Assembly: GCF_001941425.1 (NCBI RefSeq)
Contig: NZ_CP009244.1
Location: forward strand, 434,001 to 498,000
Length of the DNA stretch: 64,000 nt
Reading direction: 5' to 3'
DNA from: Corynebacterium ammoniagenes DSM 20306
Lineage (GTDB): Bacteria > Actinomycetota > Actinomycetes > Mycobacteriales > Mycobacteriaceae
Within the stretch, counting starts at the first letter, position 1. Each line of letters begins with the position of its first letter. The translations under genes were made by a program, and so were the position numbers. The notes below the pieces were generated by a model. It made no database searches. It saw only the letters and a program-made list of their open reading frames with translations, and was not told where the DNA came from. Positions 8,250 through 17,992 of this stretch are shown here, piece by piece.

Positions 8250-9275
8250 ATGCAGATCGACGATATCCTAGACCGCGCGCATGTAGTGGCGCTTCCTTTG
8301 GCCGTAAAATTTCGCGGAATCACCACCCGCGAAGCATTGCTTATCGATGGCCCCGCAGGCTGGGGAGAATTTTCCCCTTTTGTGGAATACCAGCCCGAAG
8401 AAGCAGCGCACTGGTTAGCCGCAGGCTTAGAAGCAGCCTATGACGGTTTCCCAGAATCTGTGCGCGATACCGTCGAGGTCAATGGCACCATTCCGGCCGT
8501 AGCCGCGGAGCAGGTGCCGGAGGTGATGGCGCGTTATCCGGGCGTGCGCACCTGGAAGGTCAAGGTCGCAGAACCAGGCCAAAGCTTGGAAGAAGACATC
8601 GCGCGCGTTGCAGCAGTGCGTGAGTACGCCGCGGTGCACACTCCTAATTTGGTATCCAATATTCGCGTGGATGCCAACGGCGGGTGGAGCGTGGACGAGG
8701 CCATCGAAGCGGCGAAAAATATGATGCCGCTGGATTATATGGAACAGCCCTGCCGCACCACGGAAGAACTAGCGCAGGTGCGCAGCCAACTAATGCGGGC
8801 GGGGTTGTTTGTCCGCGTGGCGGCCGATGAATCCATCCGCAAAGCCAGTGACCCCTACCGGGTGGCGCAGTTGCAGGCGGCGGACGTGGCCATCGTTAAG
8901 CCAGCGCCGTTGGGCGGGGTGCGCAACACGCTGGACATTGCGCGCAACCTGCGCGATCGCCACATGGATATCACGGTAGCCTCCGCATTAGATACAGCCG
9001 TGGGAATTTCCATGGGCTTGGCCACGGTGGCCGCGCTGCCACGCATTTTTGATGATGAAGACATTGACGTGGTTCCGGCTGCTGCAGGTCTTGCCACAGG
9101 GTCACTATTTTTAGAAGATGTTGCCGCCCCGCGTGCGCTTATTGATGGCTCTTTGCCCGCCGCTCCCATCGCCGCCGACCCGGATCGCCTGGCGGCCTTG
9201 GCTGCTCCTGCTGAGCGGAAAGACTGGTGGTTCGAGCGCGTGCGGGAGTGCTTTGCGGTTTTGGATGCAAAATAA
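8250..9275 (+). CDS. menC: o-succinylbenzoate synthase
   Basis: A 341-residue enolase-superfamily enzyme that dehydrates SHCHC to o-succinylbenzoate. Visible active-site elements are the K-x-K motif in TWKVKVAEPG, metal ligands in RVDANGGW, MEQPC and AADESI, and the distal lysine in VAIVKPAPLGG. The short actinobacterial capping domain fits MenC. TAAAGT lies 7 nt upstream of the ATG, so the message may be leaderless. It is divergent from menB. Downstream 9276-9371 contains no evident gene. Confidence 0.93.
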   Translation: MQIDDILDRAHVVALPLAVKFRGITTREALLIDGPAGWGEFSPFVEYQPEEAAHWLAAGLEAAYDGFPESVRDTVEVNGTIPAVAAEQVPEVMARYPGVRTWKVKVAEPGQSLEEDIARVAAVREYAAVHTPNLVSNIRVDANGGWSVDEAIEAAKNMMPLDYMEQPCRTTEELAQVRSQLMRAGLFVRVAADESIRKASDPYRVAQLQAADVAIVKPAPLGGVRNTLDIARNLRDRHMDITVASALDTAVGISMGLATVAALPRIFDDEDIDVVPAAAGLATGSLFLEDVAAPRALIDGSLPAAPIAADPDRLAALAAPAERKDWWFERVRECFAVLDAK

Positions 9276-9371
9276 CTTCTAGCACTGTGTGCTGCAGCGA
9301 TGCGGGTAAAAGTGATGTTCTCGGCTTGATAAGTGTTGTGAGGTATCTAACCTGCCGATAATCTGTGGCGC

Positions 9372-11176
9372 ATGGCTCACGGTAAAATCTGGGCCAGTAT
9401 CACCATGGCGTTGGGGCTTGTTGCAACGAGTGCTCCGATCGCCTCCGCACAAGACAGTAATGCAAGCACCGTTGCACCCACCATGGTCATCCTGGATGCC
9501 TCGGGTTCGATGATTCCGAATTGGGTTTATGACCTATGGCACCGGAACTTCCAATGCACCTGAGGAGCACGATGCCGGCTGTCGGGATGTCACCACGTTG
9601 GCGCCGGTGCGCAGTGGGCAGTTGGATGATATCCGTGGGGAAGTAGACGATATTGAAGCATCGGGCTATACCCCGATGGGGTCAGCGCTTCGCCAAGCAG
9701 CAGAAGAGCTTCCGGCTGAAGGGGAGCGTTCCATTGTCTTAGTCTCTGATGGCATTGATACCTGCGCACCACCGCCGGTGTGCGAAGTTGCGGAAGAATT
9801 ACATGACCAGGGCATCGACTTAATCATTAATACCGTGGGATTTTTAGTCGATGACGAAGCCCGGTCGGAACTGGAGTGCATCGCTGATGCCGGCGGTGGC
9901 CAGTATCTGGATGCCGATGATGCCGAATCCTTAGCCGAGTCCATGAAAATCTTGCACTCGCGCAGTATTAACGCCTACGAGTCTGACTTGGAAGAATACG
10001 AAGGCTCCGCGAATGAGAGTGAGCCTACGCAAATCCCAGCCGACGTCGAGGCGTTTTCTTCCCCGCTGCACGATCACGGCACGGCGTTTAATGACATCAA
10101 TGGCGATGCTCAGCACTGGCGAATCCCGGTTGAAGAGTCAGAACGGGTTGCGCTGTCGGCGCTGACGGTGCAACCGCCGAGCTTTGGTGGTTTAACCGAT
10201 GGCCGATTTGGGTTGGATCTGGAATTTACTGATTTTTCCTGCCAAGCTTCCACGTGGAGTGATGCCGATTCCAGCTCCGCACAGGGCGTGCAATCAGCCG
10301 CAGCACTGAGCGTGCACATGGGCGAAGACTGCGGCGATGAGGGCTACGTGGATTTTTCACTCACGCGCCGGGGAAAATATCTGCGAGGTCAAGATATCCC
10401 GGTGGAGCTGAAAATCACCCGATTAGTAGGCGAGGACACCTCTGCGGTACCTGAACCGGAAGAAGCATCGGACATACCGGCTGTGGAGCTTCCTGATAAC
10501 GCAGAGGATGCCAGCCCTGGAACGTGGTTCGAGGATGCCGCGGAGCTGCCCACGGCCGAAGACGCAGCTGTAGCGACAGATATTGTGCCGGGCGAAACGC
10601 ATTTTTATAAGGTGCCCGTGGAGTACGGCCAACGCCTAGCCGCAGCGATTAAGTCCGGTGGTACGGATGTGGAACGCGCGCCGGGGGTTTCGGTGGACCA
10701 ATTGGAGGTCAATATCTACAACCAAGCACGGCAGCCAGTCGCCAGCCCGGAATCAGTGACGTTAACCAGTGACGAGCCTAAAACCATTGGTCATAAAGCC
10801 CCGCTGAACTACCGCGTGATTGATGGTGGCACCAGTGCCACCGAGCGGCTATGGCAAGACGGTGAGCAGTATATCGCGGTTAAATACATGCGAATAGCTG
10901 GCGGTGGAAACGAAGAAGTCGGGGACGCTGAACAACACACCGCGCGCTATACGCTCGCGGCACTTGTCGATGGCGAGCCGCAACCAGGCCCGACATTTGA
11001 GGCTGCCGCACAACCCGGTACAAGCGATGATGCAGCGGATGCTGATACAGCAAAAGATAGCGAGGAGACTGAGACCGCAGCAGAAAACTCTGATGAGGGC
11101 TTTGGTGTTCTCGGCTGGGCTCGGTGTGCTGGTGCTCATTGCCGCAGCGGTGGTATTAGTGCGCCGCCAGAAGTAA
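9372..11176 (+). pseudogene. Secreted von Willebrand factor A (VWA) domain protein, frame-disrupted
   Basis: Three consecutive frames carry one ancestral protein. Frame 1 (9372 to about 9520) has a Sec signal peptide ending ASA-QD and the metal-ion-dependent adhesion site, a DxSxS motif (LDASGSM). Frame 2 (from about 9525, just before MTYGTGTSN, to about 11110) carries the rest of the VWA domain and a long acidic ectodomain. Frame 3 (about 11105-11176) holds the C-terminal anchor, a hydrophobic helix followed by RRQK. Only a few residues separate the DxSxS motif from the next beta strand, where about 30 are normal, so a non-multiple-of-3 deletion is likely. A second 1- or 2-nt indel near 11105 uncouples the anchor. 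A functional product is unlikely. Confidence 0.8.
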
Positions 11177-11200
11177 TGACAGCAGAAATTACCGCAGTAG

Positions 11201-11857
11201 TTACCGTAGGTTCTGGGTGGCGAGGTATTCCAAAATTGCCTTCACGCGGCGGTTATCTTCGGAAGCGTCAAGGCCGAGCTTCATAAAAATATTAGACACG
11301 TGCTTGGCCACTGCGGCGGTAGATAGCACGAGCTTGCCGGAAATATCCTTGTTGGATAGTCCGCGGGACATCAACTCCAAAACCTCAGTTTCACGCGGGC
11401 TTAACGCCGCCAGACCAGAGCGCGAGGTCGACATGAGCGCGCTGGCTACCGTGGGGTCGATAACGGTACCGCCGCCAGCCACAATCGCCAGGGAGTCTAA
11501 GAAGGACGCGACTTCGCTGATGCGATCTTTGAGCAAGTAACCGGTACCACCAGTGGCATCGGCGAAAAGCTCCGAGGCATAGACTGGTGCGACATATTGG
11601 CTGACCACCATCACCGCTAAATCTGGGTAGGTCTGCCGCAACGTCACCGCTGCTTGCAGGCCATCATCGGACATCGATGGTGGCATGCGAACATCGGTAA
11701 TCACCACATCGGGGACTTGTTGCTCCACCTCGCTGATAAGTTCCGGGGCGCTGGCTGCTTGGCCAATGATGTGGTGACCGCGGCGTTCTAACAGGCCAGC
11801 GATACCTTCGCGCAGCAGCGCGGAGTCATCGGCCACGACGATTGAAAGTTCTGCCAT
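11201..11857 (-). CDS. NarL/FixJ-type response regulator
   Basis: A 218-residue protein with an N-terminal receiver domain, acidic pair D10/D11, phosphoacceptor D55 in VITDVRMPP, and a C-terminal LuxR-type helix-turn-helix (about 150-210; SPRETEVLELMSRGLSNKDI). It is encoded 9 nt after the histidine kinase gene on the same strand and forms a two-component pair with it. The target is probably the divergent ABC exporter genes, by analogy with other actinobacterial NarL/ABC loci. The stimulus is unknown. Confidence 0.92.
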   Translation of the reverse strand: MAELSIVVADDSALLREGIAGLLERRGHHIIGQAASAPELISEVEQQVPDVVITDVRMPPSMSDDGLQAAVTLRQTYPDLAVMVVSQYVAPVYASELFADATGGTGYLLKDRISEVASFLDSLAIVAGGGTVIDPTVASALMSTSRSGLAALSPRETEVLELMSRGLSNKDISGKLVLSTAAVAKHVSNIFMKLGLDASEDNRRVKAILEYLATQNLR

Positions 11858-11866
11858 TGCTAATCC

Positions 11867-12631
11867 CTAATCCTCAGTCTTGTTGTGGGTGTCGTGGTTA
11901 TCGTCGGTGTCTGTGGGTACCGTGCCCATAGTAAAGGTTGGTTGGCCGCGCTCAATGAGTAGGGGAATACGCGCAGATAGGCTGGTGGGTCCGCCCTCTG
12001 GCGACGTAATCTCTAACCACCCACCAAAAGCATCGAGCCGATCGCGCATGCCGGCAAGCCCTGCGCCGGGTTTTAAGCGGACCCCGCCGGGGCCTTGATC
12101 GACCACTGAGATGTGTAAGTGCTTATCGGCGATAAGAAGTACGGATACCTCAGCGCCCGGCGCGTGCTTGGCAGCGTTGGTTAACGCTTCGGCGCAGAAG
12201 AAATAGCCGGCGGCTAAAACGCTGGGGGAGAGCTCTGGCAGCGGATGCGGGGCAGAGACAAGTACGTGTGGACCGTGGGCCGCGGCCATATCTTTCACCG
12301 CAGCAACTAGGCCGCGCTCGGATAACACCTGTGGGTGAATGCCGTGCACGGTTTTGCGCAGTGCCTCTAATCCCTTATTTAGATCCTGTTGTGCGGCAGC
12401 GATTAATTCGACGACCTCCGGTGGGGCATCGAGTAGTGCTTCACCGAGTTTGATCGACGCAGCAACGAGGTATTGCTGGGTGCCATCGTGTAAGTCGCGC
12501 TCGATACGGGAGCGCTCTACCTCGTAGGCATCGGCGATGGCGCGCCGGGATTTAGTCAGCTCAGCAATCTTTTCGGCCTGGATCTGCTCATGGGTTGTTC
12601 CCTTGGCGTGCCGTTTGCGCTTTCTCCACAT
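11867..12631 (-). CDS. Histidine kinase, HisKA_3 type, with little or no sensor domain
   Basis: From ATG at 12629-12631 the product is 254 residues: a basic N-terminus, a coiled coil, the phosphoacceptor His in ERDLHDGTQQ, and a HATPase domain with N-box (EALTNAAKHA) and G-box (PGAGLAGMRDRL). Earlier in-frame ATGs at 12718 and 12739 would add one or two short hydrophobic segments, giving a mini-sensor kinase, but would overlap the divergent ATPase gene. The start is therefore uncertain. A canonical multi-helix sensor domain is absent in every case. The gene is paired with the adjacent response regulator. Confidence 0.75.
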   Translation of the reverse strand: MWRKRKRHAKGTTHEQIQAEKIAELTKSRRAIADAYEVERSRIERDLHDGTQQYLVAASIKLGEALLDAPPEVVELIAAAQQDLNKGLEALRKTVHGIHPQVLSERGLVAAVKDMAAAHGPHVLVSAPHPLPELSPSVLAAGYFFCAEALTNAAKHAPGAEVSVLLIADKHLHISVVDQGPGGVRLKPGAGLAGMRDRLDAFGGWLEITSPEGGPTSLSARIPLLIERGQPTFTMGTVPTDTDDNHDTHNKTED

Positions 12632-12644
12632 GCAGCCCAGGGTA

Positions 12645-12678
12645 GTGCCAGCACTACCTGAAAGTGCAATGCTGGCAC
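12645..12678. promoter_or_regulatory. 34-bp inverted repeat between kinase and ABC genes
   Basis: GTGCCAGCA and TGCTGGCAC are perfect 9-bp arms separated by 16 bp, located between the divergent kinase and ATPase starts. The size suits a dimeric response-regulator operator controlling both directions. Its left arm is part of a smaller palindrome (AGTGCCAGCACT). Confidence 0.5.
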
Positions 12679-12716
12679 CATGGTTTTTAACCCGCCAGCC
12701 GAGTGAAATAAGAAGC

Positions 12717-13415
12717 ATGGAAAATAACACCGCAAACATATTGCATCTCGAAGACGTCACCAAGGACTTCGGTGGTGCCCCAGTCCTGTCCGGCATCACC
12801 CTTGATATCAACGCGGGCGAAACCGTGGCCGTCATGGGCCCATCGGGCTCCGGCAAATCCACACTCTTGCATTGCATGTCCGGGGTACTCACACCGACCT
12901 CCGGCCAGGTGGTCTTCAACAACGCCGTGCTTTCCGATGCCTCCGATGCCGCCCGCTCACGCACCCGATTGGCAGATTTTGGCTTCGTCTTCCAAGACCA
13001 CCAGCTACTGCCTGAGCTCAGTGCACTCGATAACGTGGCACTGCCGGCCATGCTCAATGGCACCTCGCGAAACAAGGCGCGCAAACGTAGCGAGGAATTG
13101 CTGAACCAACTAGGACTTGGCTCCTTGGTGGATCGTCGTCCCGGCCAGGTCTCTGGTGGCCAGGCACAACGCATTGCGATTGCGCGCGCATTGGTGACCT
13201 CACCCGCGGTCATCTTCGCCGATGAGCCCACCGGTGCACTGGATCAAGCTACTGGACATGAAGTCATGCAGATGCTTTCCGCAGTTGTCCAACGCACCGG
13301 CGCCGCACTGATTCTGGTCACCCATGACCCGGGCGTTGCCGACTGGATGGAACGCCGCGTGGAAATCCGTGATGGCATCATCCACGACGATCGTTTGGTA
13401 GGTGGACGTCGATGA
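12717..13415 (+). CDS. ABC transporter ATP-binding protein (MacB/LolD-like)
   Basis: A 232-residue ATPase with Walker A GPSGSGKST (about 40-48), Q-loop FQDHQLLPE, signature VSGGQAQR, Walker B VIFADEPTGALD and H-loop LVTHD. The pattern fits ATPases paired with FtsX-like permeases. ATG at 12717 is chosen because the domain begins right there (NILHLEDVTKDFGG); upstream in-frame codons are antisense to the kinase gene. The stop overlaps the permease start by 4 bp. With the permease it probably exports or senses envelope-active peptides or lipids. Confidence 0.9.
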   Translation: MENNTANILHLEDVTKDFGGAPVLSGITLDINAGETVAVMGPSGSGKSTLLHCMSGVLTPTSGQVVFNNAVLSDASDAARSRTRLADFGFVFQDHQLLPELSALDNVALPAMLNGTSRNKARKRSEELLNQLGLGSLVDRRPGQVSGGQAQRIAIARALVTSPAVIFADEPTGALDQATGHEVMQMLSAVVQRTGAALILVTHDPGVADWMERRVEIRDGIIHDDRLVGGRR

Positions 13416-14818
13416 AAACCAGCACTTTAGTTCTTGACCTTCACAAAGCCGCGTTGCGCACTCGCACCGGCACCGGTCTGGTGACCTTGATTGCCATCGT
13501 GAGCGTCACGGTCAGCTCTACCATCGCATTCCTCGTTGCCGGTGGCACGTGGATGTTTTATCAACGGTCACAACGCCCCGAAGATTTTCCTGCGCTGCAC
13601 GAAGCCATGGGGGTCCCCGCAGATTCGGGGACGATGAATATCTGGGTCGTATTGGCCTTCTTCGCCTGTGCATTTCTGGTGCCTACGATTTTCTCCTTGA
13701 CTGCGCAAGCGGCAATCCTGGGGGCATCGGGACGCGAAAAACGCCTGGCTACTCTGCGCTTGATTGGTCTGTCGTCTGGGGATATCACCCGCATGACCAT
13801 GTTAGAAACCGCAGTGCAGGCGATTATTGGCATTGTGTTGGGTGGATTGATCAGCGTGCTTTTAACACCTGTGTTTTCCAACCTGACTTTTCAGTTTGTC
13901 CCCGTCAACACAACAGAAATCATCCTGCCCTGGTGGGGTTATCTCACCGTGGCTCTAGTGGTCTTTGGTTTGGCCATCGGTGCTTCCATCGCCGGCATGC
14001 AACGAGTACGCGTGGAGCCCTTGGGCGTATCGCGCAAAGAAATGCCGCCGGCGGTGAAATACCGTGGGGTGATCATCTTCGTCATTTTCACCATCTTTAC
14101 CCTGGTCATGGTCTATCAAGCAGACCTTGAATCGAGTTTCGCGTTTCTCTCCCTGACCGCCGTCGTGGTCTTTTTCAACATCATGTTGATCAACTGGCTC
14201 GTGCCATTCCTATTGCAGGTGCTGTATCGGCTGCTGTCCATCGCGCCGGGCACTTCGCATTTTGTCGCTAGTCAGCGCATCGTCGCCGATGCCAAAACCA
14301 CGTGGCGACGCAGTGCCTCCATGGCCTTTTTCGGAGTGATCGCTGGGTACTTGGTTGTATCACCGATTGTGAAAGATTCCATGTCCGAGTTGATGGCCGC
14401 AGATCCCGGAATCCACGCGATATTTAGCGATATCACCGCGGGTAGTCTCTTGACCCTGTGCTTTGGGTTCGTCCTATCATCCATGGCGATCTTTTTGGGG
14501 CTGTCCTCACAAATCTTCGAACAGGCTCACTTGACTCGTTCCCTGCACTTGATGGGTGTGCGTCGAAGCTTTTACTTCCGGACCCAGCTATTTGAGACCC
14601 TCGGCCCGATCATCATTGTGTCGCTGATTGGCTTCGTCTTCGGCGCCCTGCTGGGCATGGTGATGCTCACCGGTGCTATGACCGATGTGAATTACATAGC
14701 GCGCTTCCTTCTCGCCGGTGCTTTCTTGGTCGTCGGCTGGTTGTTTACCATCATCGCAATTTCGGCAGTCGAACCCCTTCGTAAGCGCACGCTGACGATT
14801 GGACGAGACAATGCTTAA
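13412..14818 (+). CDS. FtsX-like ABC transporter permease
   Basis: A 468-residue membrane protein with about eight to ten helices in two FtsX-like halves, each with a cytoplasmic stretch after the first helix pair (FSLTAQAAILGASGREKRLATLRLIGLSSGDI in the first half marks the coupling region). This two-core layout resembles actinobacterial YtrF/BceB-like permeases, without the very large extracellular domain of BceB. It is coupled to the ATPase by an ATGA overlap and to the downstream peptidase by an 8-bp overlap. Substrate unknown; an envelope-stress or antimicrobial-peptide role is inferred from the two-component pair. Confidence 0.85.
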   Translation: MKTSTLVLDLHKAALRTRTGTGLVTLIAIVSVTVSSTIAFLVAGGTWMFYQRSQRPEDFPALHEAMGVPADSGTMNIWVVLAFFACAFLVPTIFSLTAQAAILGASGREKRLATLRLIGLSSGDITRMTMLETAVQAIIGIVLGGLISVLLTPVFSNLTFQFVPVNTTEIILPWWGYLTVALVVFGLAIGASIAGMQRVRVEPLGVSRKEMPPAVKYRGVIIFVIFTIFTLVMVYQADLESSFAFLSLTAVVVFFNIMLINWLVPFLLQVLYRLLSIAPGTSHFVASQRIVADAKTTWRRSASMAFFGVIAGYLVVSPIVKDSMSELMAADPGIHAIFSDITAGSLLTLCFGFVLSSMAIFLGLSSQIFEQAHLTRSLHLMGVRRSFYFRTQLFETLGPIIIVSLIGFVFGALLGMVMLTGAMTDVNYIARFLLAGAFLVVGWLFTIIAISAVEPLRKRTLTIGRDNA

Positions 14819-15779
14819 GAAAGTACTCCTGTCCACTGGCGTCATTATCGTCGGAGCACTGCTTGCCGCCGTGTACTTCCTAGGGCCCACGATGGGCGCG
14901 ATGTTTACCGGAAAGGCCATCTTTTTAGGCAATGACAGCCCGAAGCGCTACGGCAATGCCGTACTGACGTTGGCCGAAACCCAGGGTATTCATGCTGACT
15001 CAGATGACTTTGCCCGCGCCAAGGTAGAAGCCCAGGCTGCCATTGAATCCGCACAGTCCCGCGAGGACCTCTACGAGCCTTTGAAAAAGGCCGTGAAAGC
15101 TGCCGGTGGCAAGCACTCCAACTTGGTCACACCAGACCAAAACGCCGAGATTGAAGAGGCAATTGAGACTGCAGAGCAGCCCAGCATCGAAAGCGACGGC
15201 GATATCGTCACCGCGAAGGTGCCTGCTGTAGACCGCAATGCCGATATTCAAAGCTATGCAGATACGCTTGCTGCCGGAGTGGAGGACGCCGCGTGTGTGG
15301 TAGTTGACCTGCGCGGCAATGGTGGCGGAGATATGGGCCCAATGCTCGCTGGCCTGTCACCTCTATTGCCCGATGGGGATGCGATGTATTTCCATTCCGC
15401 GATGGGAGATAACCCGGTTACCGTTGATGGCACCGCTGTCTCCGGTGGCGGCACGGCAGTTAGCGTCGAGGCGCAGAAAAACCTCGATGTTCCGATCGCA
15501 GTGCTTGTCGATGCCGGCACGGCGTCTTCCGGGGAAGCGACCATGGTGGCGTTTAAAGGCTTAGAAAATGCTGTGTCTTTTGGTCAACCCACTGCAGGTT
15601 ATGCCACGGCTAATGCGGTCTATGACTTCCCGGATGGCAGCTATTTGATGCTGACAATCGCGCAGGATATGGACCGAAATGGCGAAGTTTACGGCGATAG
15701 CCCAATTGCACCAGACCACGTTGTCGATGATGAATTAGCTGCCGCACAAACCTGGCTATCAAAGCAGGGTTGCCGGTAG
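14811..15779 (+). CDS. S41 family serine peptidase, membrane-anchored
   Basis: A 322-residue protein. An N-terminal hydrophobic helix (about 5-27) is followed by an extracytoplasmic domain with the S41 core: VVVDLRGNGGGD, the nucleophile Ser in GTASSGE, and a FGQPTAG loop. The Lys of the classical CtpA Ser-Lys dyad is not seen in that loop; it resembles the IRBP/tricorn-like branch. No PDZ domain is apparent. ATG at 14811 overlaps the permease stop (14816-14818); an in-frame ATG at 14799 is less likely. The context suggests a peptidase working with the ABC exporter at the cell surface. Confidence 0.85.
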   Translation: MLKKVLLSTGVIIVGALLAAVYFLGPTMGAMFTGKAIFLGNDSPKRYGNAVLTLAETQGIHADSDDFARAKVEAQAAIESAQSREDLYEPLKKAVKAAGGKHSNLVTPDQNAEIEEAIETAEQPSIESDGDIVTAKVPAVDRNADIQSYADTLAAGVEDAACVVVDLRGNGGGDMGPMLAGLSPLLPDGDAMYFHSAMGDNPVTVDGTAVSGGGTAVSVEAQKNLDVPIAVLVDAGTASSGEATMVAFKGLENAVSFGQPTAGYATANAVYDFPDGSYLMLTIAQDMDRNGEVYGDSPIAPDHVVDDELAAAQTWLSKQGCR

Positions 15780-15790
15780 CGTGTGAAGAC

Positions 15791-16324
15791 ATGAATGAAC
15801 GACCACGCCAATATTTCCCTGGCGATGACGACCCGCAGCGCGATCCGCAGTACGGTCAGCCACAACAAAACTATGGGCAACAGCCTGGTTATCAGCAACA
15901 GCCGGGATACCAGCAATCCGGCTATCAGCAACCACACGCTCAGGGCTACTACGAGTTCCCCGAAGAAGAACAGACGTATATGGCAGAGACCGGCCGGGTA
16001 AATTCGGGCTCCGGTGGCGATGGCGCTTCCAAAGGGCTTACAGCGACCTTGGGCGTGATTGCTGCCCTAGCTCTGCTGGCTGCGGGTGCATTATTGTTTT
16101 TGTGGCGCTCATCGGCCGCAGAAGCCGAGAAAGAACCACCACCGCCAGTGACAGAAACCGCCACGGAGACCGAGACGCAGATGCAAACGGAAACCGTGAC
16201 GGAGACGGAAACAACGACGGTGACGGAAAACCCGATCCCGGATATGTCAGATTTGCCGGAGGTTCCTGAGGATCCCGACCAGGTGGAAGATTGGATTAAT
16301 GATCTTTTCGGGCAGCGGCAATAA
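15791..16324 (+). CDS. Gln/Tyr-rich single-pass membrane protein
   Basis: A 177-residue protein of low-complexity design. The N-terminal half is cytoplasmic and rich in Gln, Tyr and Pro with GYQQ-type repeats. A single hydrophobic helix (about 80-105) follows, then a Thr/Glu-rich tail of TETET repeats. It was not recognised beyond corynebacterial membrane proteins of this layout. ATG at 15791 (MNERPRQ) is preferred over the frame opening at 15770. It starts 11 bp after the peptidase gene, so it probably belongs to that operon. The tail may span the cell wall. Confidence 0.7.
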   Translation: MNERPRQYFPGDDDPQRDPQYGQPQQNYGQQPGYQQQPGYQQSGYQQPHAQGYYEFPEEEQTYMAETGRVNSGSGGDGASKGLTATLGVIAALALLAAGALLFLWRSSAAEAEKEPPPPVTETATETETQMQTETVTETETTTVTENPIPDMSDLPEVPEDPDQVEDWINDLFGQRQ

Positions 16325-16355
16325 GCAATTTGGTCACGCACAGTAGATTAGAGGC

Positions 16356-17984
16356 ATGAATTCGACGTCTTTGAATCTCGCCCAGGCCGTAGCAGCACAA
16401 CTATCCCGACATGTCACCGATGTCGTGCTGTGCCCGGGCTCGCGTAACTCGCCTTTATCCTTGGCACTGCTAGCCCGCAAGGACCTGCGCGTTCACACTC
16501 GCATTGATGAGCGCACCGCCGCCTTTTTCGCACTCGGTTTAGCGCGGGTGTCCGGACGCCACGTCGCGGTCGTGATGACGTCCGGTACCGCGGTGGCTAA
16601 TACTTTGCCCGCGATGGTTGAAGCGCACTACAGCCACATTCCACTGGCTATCATTAGCGCCGACCGCCCGGCACGTTTAATCGGTACCGGTGCTTCGCAG
16701 ACCATTGAACAACAGGGAATTTTCGGAGTCTATGCCGATACCGTGCAGGTGACAGAGCCCATGGATATTCCGCAGATCGCAGAGGCTTTTACTTCCCAGC
16801 GTCAAGTACACATCAACGTCGCATTAGATGCGCCGCTACTGGGTGATTCTGCCTTGGAGGCTCCAACGGATCTCACCGAGCAGCGCGCACCGCTTCCCGG
16901 CTGGGTCAACCACGGCGAAGTAGACGTGGACTTATCGCGCAACACCTTGGTAATCGCCGGTGATGAAGCATGGGCGGTGGAAGGTTTAGAAGATATCCCC
17001 ACCATCGCAGAACCAACTGCGCCCGCGCCATATCATCCAGTACATCCCGCGGCCGCACGCGTATTTCGAAAAGACCAAGTATCCGCCAATGACTACGTCG
17101 TTAACACCCGCGTAGAACAAGTCATTGTTGTCGGCCATCCCACCTTGCACCGCGATGTCATGGCGTTGATCTCCGACCCAGATGTTGATGTCATCTGCCT
17201 GTCCCGCACGACAGATGTCACCAACCCGCGCGGTGAGCACGCACGCATTGGCACCACCGTCAAAGTCACCGGTGAACCAACCCGTGACTGGATGAAAATT
17301 TGCGAGGGTGCTGCAACCGCTGGCTCTGATGCCGTGCGTGAGGCACTAGAAAACGCCGACCACGGATTTACCGGGCTGCATGCAGCAGCCGCAGTAGCTG
17401 ACACCCTGGCGGTCGGCGATGCCGCCTTTATCGGCGCATCCAACCCAATTCGCGATATGTCCCTGGTGGGGCTGCCTTTTGACGGCGTTGACGTGTACTC
17501 CGCCCGCGGCGCCGCTGGTATCGACGGCTCTGTATCCCAGGCAATCGGTGTCGCTATTGGAACCCAAACCCGCGAGCGTGACCTGCCACGCGCACCGCGC
17601 ACAGTAGCGCTATTGGGTGATATCACCTTCTTGCATGATCTCACCGGCATGATCTTGGGCCCAGACGAAGTTCGTCCGGAAAACCTCACCATCGTTATTG
17701 CTAATGACAATGGCGGCGGCATTTTTGAAACCCTCGAGACCGGCCAGGATGCATTGCGCGGTGAATTTGAAAAAGCCTTTGGCACCCCACACGATGTGGA
17801 CATTGAACCACTGGTGGAAGGCTTTGGGGTAGATTACCGCCGCGCTGATAGCGCTCAGGAATTGCTGGATACCTTGGCCGAACTAGCGGAGTTTGCCGTT
17901 GGCATCACTGTGGTGGAAGCCCGCGTGAGCCGTAATACGCGCCGGGCATTGCACCAGGAAATCTCCTCGAAGAACGAGTTCTAG
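16356..17984 (+). CDS. menD: SEPHCHC synthase (2-succinyl-5-enolpyruvyl-6-hydroxy-3-cyclohexene-1-carboxylate synthase)
   Basis: A 542-residue thiamine-diphosphate enzyme that condenses isochorismate with 2-oxoglutarate-derived succinyl semialdehyde. Seen are [13 protein letters not shown] and a catalytic Glu in [13 protein letters not shown] near the N-terminus, then the ThDP/Mg motif [11 protein letters not shown] with NDNGGGIFE near the C-terminus. The length is normal. TAGATT lies 6 nt upstream of ATG with no spaced ribosome site, suggesting a leaderless mRNA. The gene begins a run with the DUF3592-like gene, mgtA and menG on the same strand. Confidence 0.96.
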   Translation: MNSTSLNLAQAVAAQLSRHVTDVVLCPGSRNSPLSLALLARKDLRVHTRIDERTAAFFALGLARVSGRHVAVVMTSGTAVANTLPAMVEAHYSHIPLAIISADRPARLIGTGASQTIEQQGIFGVYADTVQVTEPMDIPQIAEAFTSQRQVHINVALDAPLLGDSALEAPTDLTEQRAPLPGWVNHGEVDVDLSRNTLVIAGDEAWAVEGLEDIPTIAEPTAPAPYHPVHPAAARVFRKDQVSANDYVVNTRVEQVIVVGHPTLHRDVMALISDPDVDVICLSRTTDVTNPRGEHARIGTTVKVTGEPTRDWMKICEGAATAGSDAVREALENADHGFTGLHAAAAVADTLAVGDAAFIGASNPIRDMSLVGLPFDGVDVYSARGAAGIDGSVSQAIGVAIGTQTRERDLPRAPRTVALLGDITFLHDLTGMILGPDEVRPENLTIVIANDNGGGIFETLETGQDALRGEFEKAFGTPHDVDIEPLVEGFGVDYRRADSAQELLDTLAELAEFAVGITVVEARVSRNTRRALHQEISSKNEF

Positions 17985-17992
17985 CAAAAGCC

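Noticed and set aside
12632..13231. Upstream extension of the histidine kinase frame on the minus strand
   Set aside because: Most of it is antisense to the ABC ATPase and lacks sensor-like sequence; only the last 100 bases near 12718-12739 are worth considering.
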